Origin: Bog-756 sp963756515
GTDB lineage: Bacteria; Actinomycetota; Acidimicrobiia; Acidimicrobiales; RAAP-2
Assembly (NCBI GenBank): GCA_963756515.1
Contig: CAVWNV010000009.1
Coordinates: 1-64,000, forward strand
Direction of reading: 5' to 3'
Length of the DNA: 64,000 nucleotides
The notes beneath the pieces were generated by a model. That model was not told the origin of the DNA and did not search any database. It worked only from the letters and a program-made list of their open reading frames with translations. Shown here in pieces: positions 9,376-17,561 of the stretch. A program made the position numbers and the translations under genes. Numbering within the stretch: the stretch's first letter is position 1; each line of letters begins with the position of its first letter.

Positions 9376-9425
9376 TCCGGCCTCGACCGGCCCGCCCATG
9401 GTCTCCACACCGGGAGACCGGGCTG

Positions 9426-9454
9426 TTGACCTGGACTAGCCGTTTGGCTACTTT
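9426..9454 (+). promoter_or_regulatory. Consensus-like promoter of the DUF6125-like gene
   Basis: TTGACC at 9426-9431 and TACTTT at 9449-9454 are spaced by exactly 17 bp, one of the best sigma-70-type promoters visible in the window. Transcription would begin near 9461, giving a leader of about 50 bases with AAGGGGG ahead of the ATG. Confidence 0.5.
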
Positions 9455-9509
9455 GGCCGTGGCGATGGCCGACCGCCGACCACTGGCCGCTACGCAAGGG
9501 GGTGCCGTC

Positions 9510-10643
9510 ATGACAGAGATCGATGACGACGTGAAGGAGACGTTGTCCGATGTTCGGAAGGTGGGCGCCAACTACGAGGAGCACCAGCAGGAGACCGGCC
9601 TCGACATACCGGTGGACCTGGTGCACTTCAAGAAGTTCCCCGTTGTCGATCCACCCGGCACGTACAAGAAGGAGGGCCACGACACCCGGTGGGACATCGC
9701 TGCGGACGACAGTCCCGAACTGCCGGACTACGGCGGGCCGTTCCAGCAGCATCTCCGGTTCTCGGACTTCTCCAACGATGCACTGATCAACATGCTCGGG
9801 ATGAGCGACGAGTACTACCGGGTCTGCATCGAGGGCTGGGCCGACTCGGTGGCGGAGCGGTATGGGCGCAACGACATGCGCCAGATCCAGGCAGAGGCCT
9901 GGCAGAACCAGATTCTTCCCCAACTGCGGACCATGATCGACGAATGGATGGAACTCACCGACGAGGAGGCCGAGACCCTCGTCACCGAGACCCAGGAGAA
10001 GGTCACGGCCCAGGTCGCGGCGGGCCGTGTGGTCCTCGTCAACCCCTACAGGCCCGAGCCGGGATGGGAGGGGTACTCCAAGGAACGACTGGTGAAGTTG
10101 GCGCTGGGAAGCCACGAATACCTGCTGGCCGCCATCGAGTCGTGGGCGTTCGCCATCGTCATGAGAGATGGCCTGGACGAGATGTTCGCCTTCCAGTGGG
10201 CTCTGTGGAGCGAGAAGTTGCTGCCCGCGGCCAAGGACATCAAGGCGCGCTGGATGGGTATCTCCGGTGACACCGTCGAGGCCTTCATGAAGGACATTCA
10301 GGTGGATGCCACGTCCTTCCCCGGCAAGGCGTTCGAGTTGACATTCGAGATGCCCGCAGAGGAAGTGGGAATCTTCACGTTCAACAAGTGCGTCTCGGTG
10401 GACCAGTGGGAGGCGATGGGTCGACCCGACATCGCCGAGAAGGCGTCGCACACCTCGTGTCCGGCCGCCATCATCGAGACGGCGAAGATGTACAACCCGA
10501 ACATGAAGGTCGAGATCCTGGCCATTCCGCCCCGGGTGAGCAAGGACGATGTCTGTTGCAAGTGGCGGCTGTCGATTCGGGAGGAAACCGATCCCGAGTA
10601 CGTGCACACCGAGGACGGCACCAGTGGGGACACGACGGCCTAG
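9510..10643 (+). CDS. DUF6125-like protein with C-terminal Cys/His-rich domain
   Basis: A 377-residue soluble protein without signal peptide. Helical segments containing a W-x(n)-ERYG(R)NDMRQIQAEAW pattern repeat partly in the first two thirds (near residues 110-130 and 215-245). The C-terminal ~90 residues carry FNKCVSVDQW, ASHTSCPAAI, NPNMKVEILAIPP and DVCCKWRL, a Cys/His layout seen in DUF6125 and L-2-amino-thiazoline-4-carboxylate-hydrolase-like proteins. The Cys and His residues could bind a metal or catalyse hydrolysis, but no activity should be assumed. It is transcribed alone from a strong-looking promoter and converges on the TetR gene of the oxygenase operon. Confidence 0.6.
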   Translation: MTEIDDDVKETLSDVRKVGANYEEHQQETGLDIPVDLVHFKKFPVVDPPGTYKKEGHDTRWDIAADDSPELPDYGGPFQQHLRFSDFSNDALINMLGMSDEYYRVCIEGWADSVAERYGRNDMRQIQAEAWQNQILPQLRTMIDEWMELTDEEAETLVTETQEKVTAQVAAGRVVLVNPYRPEPGWEGYSKERLVKLALGSHEYLLAAIESWAFAIVMRDGLDEMFAFQWALWSEKLLPAAKDIKARWMGISGDTVEAFMKDIQVDATSFPGKAFELTFEMPAEEVGIFTFNKCVSVDQWEAMGRPDIAEKASHTSCPAAIIETAKMYNPNMKVEILAIPPRVSKDDVCCKWRLSIREETDPEYVHTEDGTSGDTTA

Positions 10644-10662
10644 CCGGCGACCCGGCTACGGC

Positions 10663-11295
10663 CTACGACGACCCCGGCTCTCCGCGCCTGGACGCCCCTG
10701 ACCTCCCGTCCACGGCCGGGAGGAGGCGTCGGGCCAACTGCTCCAGTTGGGACCGGAGTGTTTCGTCGTCGAGGCTGGTGACCAGGGGGTGGGTGACCGT
10801 GCCACTGATGGCGGCGGTGAGCATGGCCGTCGACACACGTGCCTCGTGCCCGATGTCGTCTCCCACCAGCACGCGGGTCATCCGATCCATGACGCGGCGG
10901 AACGATTCGTGCTCGGCGAAGAAGCGGACGATGACCGGATCGTTCAGGATGGTGCTCACGGTGCGGCGGTGGGCCACGGCGAGGTCGACGATGCCGATCA
11001 GCAGTCTCTCACGGGCCCGGGCCGGCGACGGCTCGGCCTCGGCGGCGGCAATCACCGCCTCCAGCGTGGCCAGCTCGGCCTCGGCGGCGGCGAGGACGAT
11101 GGCGTCCTTGGTGTTGTACTGGTGGTAGACGGCGGCCTTGGTCACGCCGATGGTGTCGGCGATCATCTGCAACGACGTCCCTCCGACGCCGTTGCGGGCG
11201 AACAGTTCCAGAGCCGCGCTGATGATCCGGGCCTGTGCCGCGCTGGGCCCGGGTGGCGGGCCACGGCGCGCCGCCACGGCCCCGGGATCACTCAT
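10663..11295 (-). CDS. TetR family regulator (TetR-1), last gene of the Rieske/P450 operon
   Basis: A 210-residue one-component repressor. The N-terminal HTH is clear: RIISAALELFARNGVGGTS, then LQMIADTIGVTKAAVYHQYNTKDAI, near residues 22-70; the rest is the helical ligand and dimer domain. It lies 54 bp behind the ABM monooxygenase on the same strand, at the end of a leftward gene run that starts at the operator-bearing promoter near 15.77 kb. That position suggests autoregulation and makes it the best candidate for the operator shared by three promoters of the island. The ligand is probably a pathway substrate or CoA intermediate. Confidence 0.9.
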   Translation of the reverse strand: MSDPGAVAARRGPPPGPSAAQARIISAALELFARNGVGGTSLQMIADTIGVTKAAVYHQYNTKDAIVLAAAEAELATLEAVIAAAEAEPSPARARERLLIGIVDLAVAHRRTVSTILNDPVIVRFFAEHESFRRVMDRMTRVLVGDDIGHEARVSTAMLTAAISGTVTHPLVTSLDDETLRSQLEQLARRLLPAVDGRSGASRRGEPGSS

Positions 11296-11349
11296 GGAAG
11301 GCAGAGTAGCTCCGCCGTCTCCGGCCGGTGGGCTCGTCCGGCGCCTGAG

Positions 11350-11658
11350 TCAGCTCATCTGTGACCAGGAGTCACCGGGGACCTCGACGTTGATGATCTC
11401 GGGTGCGGCCGCCAGCCAGCGCGGCATCTGCTCCATGGCCGCTTTGAAGTGGGCCGACTCGACATGGGCGTCTCCCGACACCCGGTCTCGGAAGATCTCG
11501 ATCAGGACCCACAGATTCGGATCGTCGGCACTGCGGTACCAGTCGAACGAGATGTTCCCCGGCTCCTCCCGGGTGGCGGTGGTGAACTCCTCCACCAGGG
11601 ACGGCCACTCGTCCGCGTACTTGGCTCGCACCGGCTGCTTGACGATGACGACGATCAT
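11350..11658 (-). CDS. Antibiotic biosynthesis monooxygenase (ABM)-domain protein
   Basis: A 102-residue ferredoxin-like-fold protein of the ABM/YgiN type: MIVVIVKQPVRAKYADEW, EEPGNISFDWYRSADDPNLWVLIEIF and HVESAHFKAAMEQM are the family blocks. Such small dimers oxidise quinols or act as cofactor-free monooxygenases; others are only binding proteins. GAGGAGGT just upstream of ATG 11658 fixes the start. Its place in the Rieske/P450 operon suggests it handles an aromatic or quinone-like intermediate. Confidence 0.85.
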   Translation of the reverse strand: MIVVIVKQPVRAKYADEWPSLVEEFTTATREEPGNISFDWYRSADDPNLWVLIEIFRDRVSGDAHVESAHFKAAMEQMPRWLAAAPEIINVEVPGDSWSQMS

Positions 11659-11733
11659 TCCGAACCTCCTCTATCGGTTCCTATGACATGGGTGTGGCGA
11701 CACTGGTATACGACGACAACCCCACCGGCCCCT

Positions 11734-12504
11734 TCACTCGTCGAGCAGTTCGGGCTGGACCGTCACGATCCAGTCGTAGAGCGGCTGGAACGCCCGCCAA
11801 CCCGCCATCGGCGGCCCGACCTGGGTCGCCGTCTTGACGGCCTGGTCGGGATCGATCAACACGGGCGTGCCCGCCCCCTCCGCCAGCAGCTGGGCCTGAC
11901 AGGTGCGCTCCATGGTGATGAACCACCAGGCCGCCTCGTCCACCGAGGTCTGCCCGACGGTCAGCAGGCCGTGGTTCGACAGGATCACGGCCTTGTTCCT
12001 CCCGAGCACGTGGGCGATGCGCTTGCCCTCTTCGGGATCGAGGACGGCGCCGGTGTAGTCGGCGAAGACGGCGTGGTCGCCGTGGAACGCACAGGCGTCC
12101 TGCGTCAGGGGATCGAGCGGACGGCGCAGGGACGACCACGCCTTTCCGTGCACGGAGTGGGCATGGGCGGCACCGATCACGTCCGGGCGAGCGGCATGGA
12201 TCTGCGAGTGGATGGCGAAGGCGGCGGTGTTGACGGGCCACGTGCCGTCGACCACCTCACCGTCGGCATTGACCAGGATGAGATCCTTCACCCGCATGAG
12301 CTTGAAGCTCATGCCGAGGGGGTTGACCCAGAAGTGATCCAGGTGTTCGGGATCACGAGCGGTGATGTGGCCGGCTATCCCTTCGTCGAATCCGAATTGT
12401 CCGAACAACCGGAGTGCCGCGGTGAGACGCTGCTTGCGGTGTCGACGCTCGTCGTCGAGGTTGTCGAAGGTGGGGAAGCGGGCCGGCGCCCGATCCGAGG
12501 TCAT
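11734..12504 (-). CDS. Class II aldolase/adducin family protein
   Basis: A 256-residue zinc-type aldolase. The metal ligands are visible as HAHSVHGKAW (His-x-His) and a further His near ITMER; SNHGLLTVG is the conserved Asn-His-Gly loop. Relatives cleave sugar phosphates such as fuculose-1-phosphate, but actinobacterial members in degradation clusters act on hydroxy-keto acids. TAGGAG lies close upstream of ATG 12504. It follows the P450 by 85 bp in the leftward operon, so retro-aldol cleavage of a ring-opened intermediate is a fair guess only. Confidence 0.87.
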   Translation of the reverse strand: MTSDRAPARFPTFDNLDDERRHRKQRLTAALRLFGQFGFDEGIAGHITARDPEHLDHFWVNPLGMSFKLMRVKDLILVNADGEVVDGTWPVNTAAFAIHSQIHAARPDVIGAAHAHSVHGKAWSSLRRPLDPLTQDACAFHGDHAVFADYTGAVLDPEEGKRIAHVLGRNKAVILSNHGLLTVGQTSVDEAAWWFITMERTCQAQLLAEGAGTPVLIDPDQAVKTATQVGPPMAGWRAFQPLYDWIVTVQPELLDE

Positions 12505-12589
12505 GGCCGACTCCTAGTGCGGCCGCGGGCGGCGAGGCCGCACCAGGCACGGGACGGATGCCGACCGGACGGTTGGGGCATCTCCATCG

Positions 12590-13879
12590 TCAACCGGCCG
12601 GCGTGAACTCGAGGTGCAGCTGGGTCAAGCCGCGAAGGATGTAGGTCGGCATGTAGTGGTAGCGGCGGGCGTCAGGGGGTCCGTGGTGCGTCTCGGCGAT
12701 GGCGATGGTGTCCGTGCGGTCGAGGAGCCGCTCGATGCTGACACGGGCCTCCAGGCGGGCCAGTGACCCGCCCGGACAGCTGTGGACGCCGCGTCCGAAG
12801 GCGAGATGCTCGCGTGCGTTGGCGCGGTCGACACGGAACTCGGCCGGGTCCTCGAAGTGGCCAGGGTCGCGGTTGCCGGCGCCGTTGACGACCATCAGCG
12901 TCGATCCGGCCGGGATGTCGACGCCGGCCACCCGGGCCGGTCGCCTGGCCAGACGGAAGTCCCCCTTCACCGGAGCTTCGATCCGGAGGGTCTCCTCCAC
13001 GAAGTTGGGGATGAGCTCGGGTCGTTCACGCAGGGACTGTTGCAGGTCGGGGTGATCGCCGACGAGCTGGAGGGCCGTACCCAGCAGCCGCACCGTGGTC
13101 TCCTGCCCGGCGGCGAAGAGGTTGGCGGCAACCCGGACCACGTCGATGACCTCGGGCAGTTGGCCGTCGGGGAACGTGGTGGTGGCCAGGGCCGTGAGCA
13201 CGTCGGCGCGGGGCTCCCGGCGGCGGTCCTCGATGTAGCGGCTGAAGCGGTCGTAGAGCCACTCCAGCGGATTGTGTGACATCTCGTCCTTGGTGCTGCC
13301 GACGGCGTTGTTGTTCGGCCGCCGGGCCAGGGCGGTCCGGAACTCGTCGTGCTCCTCCTCGGGCACACCCAGGAGGTCGGCGATGACGAACAGGGTGAAC
13401 GGGTTGCAGTAGTCGCCGATGTACTCGCACTCGCCCCCTGGCAGGATCTCGTCGATCTGCCGGTCGGCCAGACGCCAGACGAATCTCTCGTTCTCCTTCA
13501 GCCGTTTCGGTGTGAGTTGGCGCATGACCAGGTGTCGGTGATCGCGGTGCCCGGGTGGGTCCATGGTGGTGAGCTGGTCGCTGAAGGGCAGCTCGTCGCG
13601 ATGTCGGTCGATCAGTTCGCTCACATCGCTCCCACCGTCCAGGGGAACCGGAAAGCCCGGGAACGGACCGGTCACCGAGTTGCACGAGGAGAAGGTGTCG
13701 GTGTCCGTGTACACCGCACAGGCTTCGTCGTAGCCGGTGACCATGTAGACACCCTGGTGGGGTTCGCGGCGAACCGGGCACTCGGCCCGCAGCCAGTCGA
13801 AGTACGGGTACGGGTCGGCCACGAGTTCGTTGCCACGGAAGAAGTCGATGGCGTCGTAGTCGATGACGGAGTCGCTCAT
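12590..13879 (-). CDS. Cytochrome P450
   Basis: A soluble bacterial P450 of 429 residues that should insert oxygen into C-H bonds with electrons from ferredoxin and a reductase (neither encoded here). The I-helix AAGQETTVRL with its acid/Thr pair, the K-helix EETLR and the heme loop FGRGVHSCPGGSLAR with the axial Cys are all intact. ATG 13879 is preceded by GAGGGGAC and overlaps the stop of the SnoaL-like gene in an ATGA arrangement, indicating translational coupling. Context with a Rieske oxygenase and BVMO suggests hydroxylation of a cyclic or polycyclic compound. Confidence 0.93.
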   Translation of the reverse strand: MSDSVIDYDAIDFFRGNELVADPYPYFDWLRAECPVRREPHQGVYMVTGYDEACAVYTDTDTFSSCNSVTGPFPGFPVPLDGGSDVSELIDRHRDELPFSDQLTTMDPPGHRDHRHLVMRQLTPKRLKENERFVWRLADRQIDEILPGGECEYIGDYCNPFTLFVIADLLGVPEEEHDEFRTALARRPNNNAVGSTKDEMSHNPLEWLYDRFSRYIEDRRREPRADVLTALATTTFPDGQLPEVIDVVRVAANLFAAGQETTVRLLGTALQLVGDHPDLQQSLRERPELIPNFVEETLRIEAPVKGDFRLARRPARVAGVDIPAGSTLMVVNGAGNRDPGHFEDPAEFRVDRANAREHLAFGRGVHSCPGGSLARLEARVSIERLLDRTDTIAIAETHHGPPDARRYHYMPTYILRGLTQLHLEFTPAG

Positions 13880-14301
13880 GTTGTCCCCTCGGGTGGTGCG
13901 TTGTCGGTCACGAAGGTGGCCGCACGATGATGGAACCGCCAGGTGCCGTCGTCGTGGTGGAGCGTGTCGTGGTAGCGGCCCACCACTCGGATCGACCAGC
14001 CGGAGCTGCCCAGCAGGAGGAAGACGACATCGCTGACGGCCGTGGCTTCCGTGTCGCTCCACTCGGTCACCGCTGTGTTGAGGACCAGGTGGCGCTGGGG
14101 CCGCCTGGGTTCCCACTTCGAGTAGGCGTCGCGGAGCGCCTGGTGGCCCCGGTGGGTGCCCATCCCCGGGAGCTCGATCCCGCCGTCGGGGCAGAAGGTG
14201 GCCACCACGTCGTCGGTCCGACCGTCGTCGAGGGCGTGGGTGTAGACGGCGATGGCGGTCCGGACGCCTTCGCCCACCTCGGCCCGCGTCATGGCCGGCA
14301 T
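13876..14301 (-). CDS. SnoaL-like / nuclear transport factor 2 family protein
   Basis: A 141-residue cone-shaped alpha+beta-barrel protein: an N-terminal helix TAIAVYTHALDDGRTDDVVATFCPDG, then RVVGRYHDTLHHDDGTWRFHHRAATFV. Such proteins include ketosteroid isomerases, dehydratases and small cyclases, and also ring-hydroxylating dioxygenase beta subunits, which share this fold. Directly behind a Rieske alpha subunit it could be its beta subunit or a separate isomerase. ATG 14301 sits 7 bases after GAGGAGG; the upstream open frame overlaps the Rieske gene and is not used. Its stop overlaps the P450 start. Confidence 0.82.
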   Translation of the reverse strand: MPAMTRAEVGEGVRTAIAVYTHALDDGRTDDVVATFCPDGGIELPGMGTHRGHQALRDAYSKWEPRRPQRHLVLNTAVTEWSDTEATAVSDVVFLLLGSSGWSIRVVGRYHDTLHHDDGTWRFHHRAATFVTDNAPPEGTT

Positions 14302-14351
14302 GGGCCGGCCTCCTCGGCTGAGACCGCTCCCGGCCCGATCACCATGGGTGC

Positions 14352-15716
14352 TCAGAGATCGAGGTCGGCAACGGGACTCTCGAGGGGGTTGACGTTGACG
14401 GCCCGCAGGGCCGGCAGCAGCTTCTCGTAGGGGAGGCCGGCCAGGAACCCGTCCACGGTCCGTTCGAAGTTGGCGACTCCGCCTTCGGCCCGTTCGGAGA
14501 GGCGCATGTACTCGAAGCCACGGGCGTGGAGACCCCGCTGCTGTCGCGGCAGGTTGGAGAAGTCCTGCGCCGGGATGGGCGGCCACCGGGGATCGTCGCA
14601 CTCCCAGAGCTCGGGCGGGGGAGGGGTGTCCGGTTCGTCCCCGTCGGGGAACCGGGTGAGCGACCAGATCTCCATCATCGTCTCCTCCGGCCCCAGCGGG
14701 CGGAACCGGTAGGCGGAGGCGCTGCTGTACATGGGCAGGACGAAGTAGTGCGGGAAGCAGTAGCCCATCGGCTCATTCAGCCCCTGGTCCTCGAGCTGGT
14801 TGAGGTCGGGGATTTCCGATCCCCGGTCCCGGTGCCACGCCACCACGGCGTCGTTGAGGGCGCGGCCCCAGGTCGACATGGCCAGTGCCGGGTCGGCGGG
14901 CAGCTCCATGTCCCGCAGTCCCTCGGCCACGCGCACGTCGTTGGCGTGCACCATCCCGGCCATGCCCTCGCTCATGGTGTGCAGGTAGCGGAGCTCGGCG
15001 TCGACCAGGGTCCGGGGATCGACGGGCCCACCCCGGCGGGACGGGATCCGACCCGGGATGACCAGCTGGGGGTGGGTCTCGATGACGTGGTACTGCTCCA
15101 TGAACGCCTCTTGGGCCAGCTTCCAGTTGACCGGGAGCCGGCAGGCGTACCACCACTCGGCCCGCATCGACCCCACCTTCCACGCGTCGAGGTTGGTGGC
15201 GAAGGGCTCGATGCACTCCCGCAGGGGCGGCGCGTCGCGGTCGAGGTTGATCCAGGCGCACCCACCCCACGTCTCGGCTCGCACCGGCGTGAGGTCGAGG
15301 TCCCCGGACTGCAGGTTGTGCGGGGCGAACGTCTTGGACTGGGTGACGAAGGTGTTCTTGCCGTCCGGGCCGTAGCACCACCCGTGGAAGGGGCAGGTGA
15401 ATCCGGTCTCGCACGTCCCCCGACCGTCGGCCACCCGCACGCCTCGGTGGCGGCAGGTGTTCTCGAACGCCACCACCCCCAGATCCTCGGTGCGGACCAC
15501 GACGACGGACTGATCGAGGATCTGGTACTCGACGAAGTCGTGCGGCCGCGGGATCTCCTCGAGCCGGCAGGCCATCTGCCAGACCCGCGACCAGAGCAGA
15601 TCGGCCTCCATCCGGTAGAAGTCGGGGTCGTAGTAGCGCTCCTTGCGGGCCCGGTCCGGGTACTCCAACGCGAAGGGCACCGGCAGTGTCGACCATCTCC
15701 GATCCACGATCGCCAC
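14352..15716 (-). CDS. Rieske non-heme iron ring-hydroxylating oxygenase, alpha subunit
   Basis: A 454-residue oxygenase component. The Rieske [2Fe-2S] ligands are CRHRGVR (Cys-x-His) and CPFHGWCYG (Cys-x2-His) near residues 85-110. The catalytic domain has EAFMEQYHVIETHPQ, supplying the two His ligands of the mononuclear iron, with the third acidic ligand expected nearer the C-terminus. It would add O2 to an aromatic or steroid-like ring with electrons from an unseen reductase. The start is GTG 15716 behind AGGAAAGGGGG. It opens the leftward operon whose promoter holds the shared operator. Confidence 0.93.
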   Translation of the reverse strand: MAIVDRRWSTLPVPFALEYPDRARKERYYDPDFYRMEADLLWSRVWQMACRLEEIPRPHDFVEYQILDQSVVVVRTEDLGVVAFENTCRHRGVRVADGRGTCETGFTCPFHGWCYGPDGKNTFVTQSKTFAPHNLQSGDLDLTPVRAETWGGCAWINLDRDAPPLRECIEPFATNLDAWKVGSMRAEWWYACRLPVNWKLAQEAFMEQYHVIETHPQLVIPGRIPSRRGGPVDPRTLVDAELRYLHTMSEGMAGMVHANDVRVAEGLRDMELPADPALAMSTWGRALNDAVVAWHRDRGSEIPDLNQLEDQGLNEPMGYCFPHYFVLPMYSSASAYRFRPLGPEETMMEIWSLTRFPDGDEPDTPPPPELWECDDPRWPPIPAQDFSNLPRQQRGLHARGFEYMRLSERAEGGVANFERTVDGFLAGLPYEKLLPALRAVNVNPLESPVADLDL

Positions 15717-15763
15717 GCGGGCCCCCTTTCCTCTCAGCGTGCGTTAGGGAGAAGTGTATACTC

Positions 15764-15783
15764 ACCGGTCGACCGGTCGGTAC
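15764..15783. promoter_or_regulatory. Operator S1, Rieske operon / BVMO divergent promoter
   Basis: ACCGGTCGACCGGT at 15764-15777 is a perfect 14-base palindrome, extended rightwards by CGGTAC. The minus strand reads GTACCGACCG, the same ten bases found at the two other operators near 18.68 and 24.38 kb. A -10-like TATACA for the Rieske operon lies beside it and TACAAG beside its other end for the BVMO. A bound TetR dimer would silence both directions. Confidence 0.6.
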
Positions 15784-15880
15784 AAGTTTTGCGCCGGCAC
15801 CCCAGGAGCGCAGGACGCCGTCGACCATGAGGCGGCCGAGGGCGATGTGACCCCTGATGTGTCGATCGCCGCGGAGGCCC

Positions 15881-17539
15881 ATGACACCCCCCGAACCCGC
15901 ACAGGACCAGCCCTCGGCCCGGTTGGCCGCGGACGTCGACATCCTGGTCGTCGGGGCGGGCATCACCGGCATCTACCAGCTGTATCGGGCCCTCGACGCC
16001 GGCTTCTCGGCCATGCTGCTCGAGGCGGGCGACGGCGTGGGGGGCACCTGGTACTGGAACCGCTACCCGGGGGCCCGGTTCGATTCGGAGAGCTACACCT
16101 ACGCCTACCTGTTCTCGAAGGAGCTGTTCGAGGAGTGGGAGTGGCAGGAGCACTTCGCCGAGCAGCCGGAGATCGAGCGGTACCTCAACCACGTGGTGGA
16201 CCGCTTCGACCTTCGGCGCCACATCCGGTTCGGAGCCAAGGTGGACTCAGCCGTGTACCGGGATCCCTCGGGGACATGGACGGTGACGACGGACACCGGC
16301 GACGAGTTCCGCACGAGGTTCCTGGTGGCGGCCACCGGCGTCCTCTCGGTGCCCTACTTCCCCGAGGTTCCGGGCCGCGAGGACTTCCGGGCCGAGTCGT
16401 ACCACACCGGGCGCTGGCCGGCGACGCCGGTCGACTTCAAGGGGAAGCGCGTGGCGGTCATCGGCACCGGATCCAGCGGTGTGCAGTTGATCCCGGCCGT
16501 CGCCGGCGACGTCGCCTCCCTGACGGTGTACCAGCGGTCGGCCAACTGGTGCACTCCCCTCAACAACCGGCCGATCGGGCCCGATGAACAGGCCGACCTC
16601 AAGGCGGGCTTCGAGGCGATGCGGGCGACGTTGAACGCGTCGCCCTCCGGGTTCCTCCACCCCACCCACGATCGCCAGACATTCGACGACCCCCTCGACG
16701 AGCGCCTGGCCTACTTCGAGACCATGTGGAACAGCCCCGGGTTCTCGAAGCTGACCAGCAACTACACCGACCTGACGATGAACCACACCGCCAACGCCCA
16801 GTGGTGCGAGTTCATCGCCGAAAAGATCCGCGGCATCGTCAGGAATCCCGAGACGGCCGAGCGGCTGATCCCACGCGACCACCTCTACGCCGAGAAGCGC
16901 CCGCCCTTCGTGACCGATTACTACGAGACCTACAACCGCCCCAACGTGTCCCTCGTCGACCTCCGGCAGACCCCGATCGTGCGGGTCACCGGGGACGGGA
17001 TCACTACGACCGAGGGCGCCCGCCAGTTCGACATCATCGTGTGGGCGACCGGATTCGACTTCGGTACGGGAGCACTGGCCCGCATGGGGATCCGCGGTCG
17101 GGACGGCCTGGCCCTCGCCGATCACTGGGCCGACGGTCCGAAGACCTTCCTCGGTGTCCAGACCACCGGATTTCCCAACTTCTTCTTCCCCGGTGGGCCC
17201 CATGCGGCCGCCGGCAACAATCCGCGGTACAACGGCGACCAGGTGGACTTCATCATGGACACCCTGCTCTATCTCCGTGGCCACTCCTTCGACACCATCG
17301 AGGTCGACCCGGTGGCGGAGGAGCGGTGGACGATGATGGTCGACACCGGCGCGGCCCTCTCGCCCTTCGGCGAGAGCAGCTACTACTTCGGCACCAACAT
17401 CCCCGGCAAGCCCCGCAAGTACCTCCTGAATTCGGGGGGCAGGCCCAAGCTATTCAAGGAGATCCAGCGGGTCTTCGACAGCAACTACAAGGCCTTCAGG
17501 CTGGCGGGGGCATCCGACCCCACCGTCGTCGACGCCTGA
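15881..17539 (+). CDS. Flavin-containing Baeyer-Villiger-type monooxygenase
   Basis: A 552-residue FAD/NADPH enzyme converting ketones to esters or lactones. The FAD fold VVGAGITG is at residues 23-30, the NADPH fold VIGTGSSGVQ near 190, and the BVMO fingerprint region reads FRAESYHTGRWP at residues 169-180. The fingerprint is FxGxxxHxxxW(P/D), so Ala171 replaces the usual Gly while His175 and Trp179 are kept. Further blocks are GGTWYWNRYPGARFDSES and the late DIIVWATGFDFGTG. ATG 15881 has GGAGG at 7 bases. It is divergent from the Rieske operon and shares its operator. The substrate is probably a cyclic ketone made by the oxygenases. Confidence 0.92.
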   Translation: MTPPEPAQDQPSARLAADVDILVVGAGITGIYQLYRALDAGFSAMLLEAGDGVGGTWYWNRYPGARFDSESYTYAYLFSKELFEEWEWQEHFAEQPEIERYLNHVVDRFDLRRHIRFGAKVDSAVYRDPSGTWTVTTDTGDEFRTRFLVAATGVLSVPYFPEVPGREDFRAESYHTGRWPATPVDFKGKRVAVIGTGSSGVQLIPAVAGDVASLTVYQRSANWCTPLNNRPIGPDEQADLKAGFEAMRATLNASPSGFLHPTHDRQTFDDPLDERLAYFETMWNSPGFSKLTSNYTDLTMNHTANAQWCEFIAEKIRGIVRNPETAERLIPRDHLYAEKRPPFVTDYYETYNRPNVSLVDLRQTPIVRVTGDGITTTEGARQFDIIVWATGFDFGTGALARMGIRGRDGLALADHWADGPKTFLGVQTTGFPNFFFPGGPHAAAGNNPRYNGDQVDFIMDTLLYLRGHSFDTIEVDPVAEERWTMMVDTGAALSPFGESSYYFGTNIPGKPRKYLLNSGGRPKLFKEIQRVFDSNYKAFRLAGASDPTVVDA

Positions 17540-17561
17540 GCCGGTCGAGTGCCCGGTCCGG

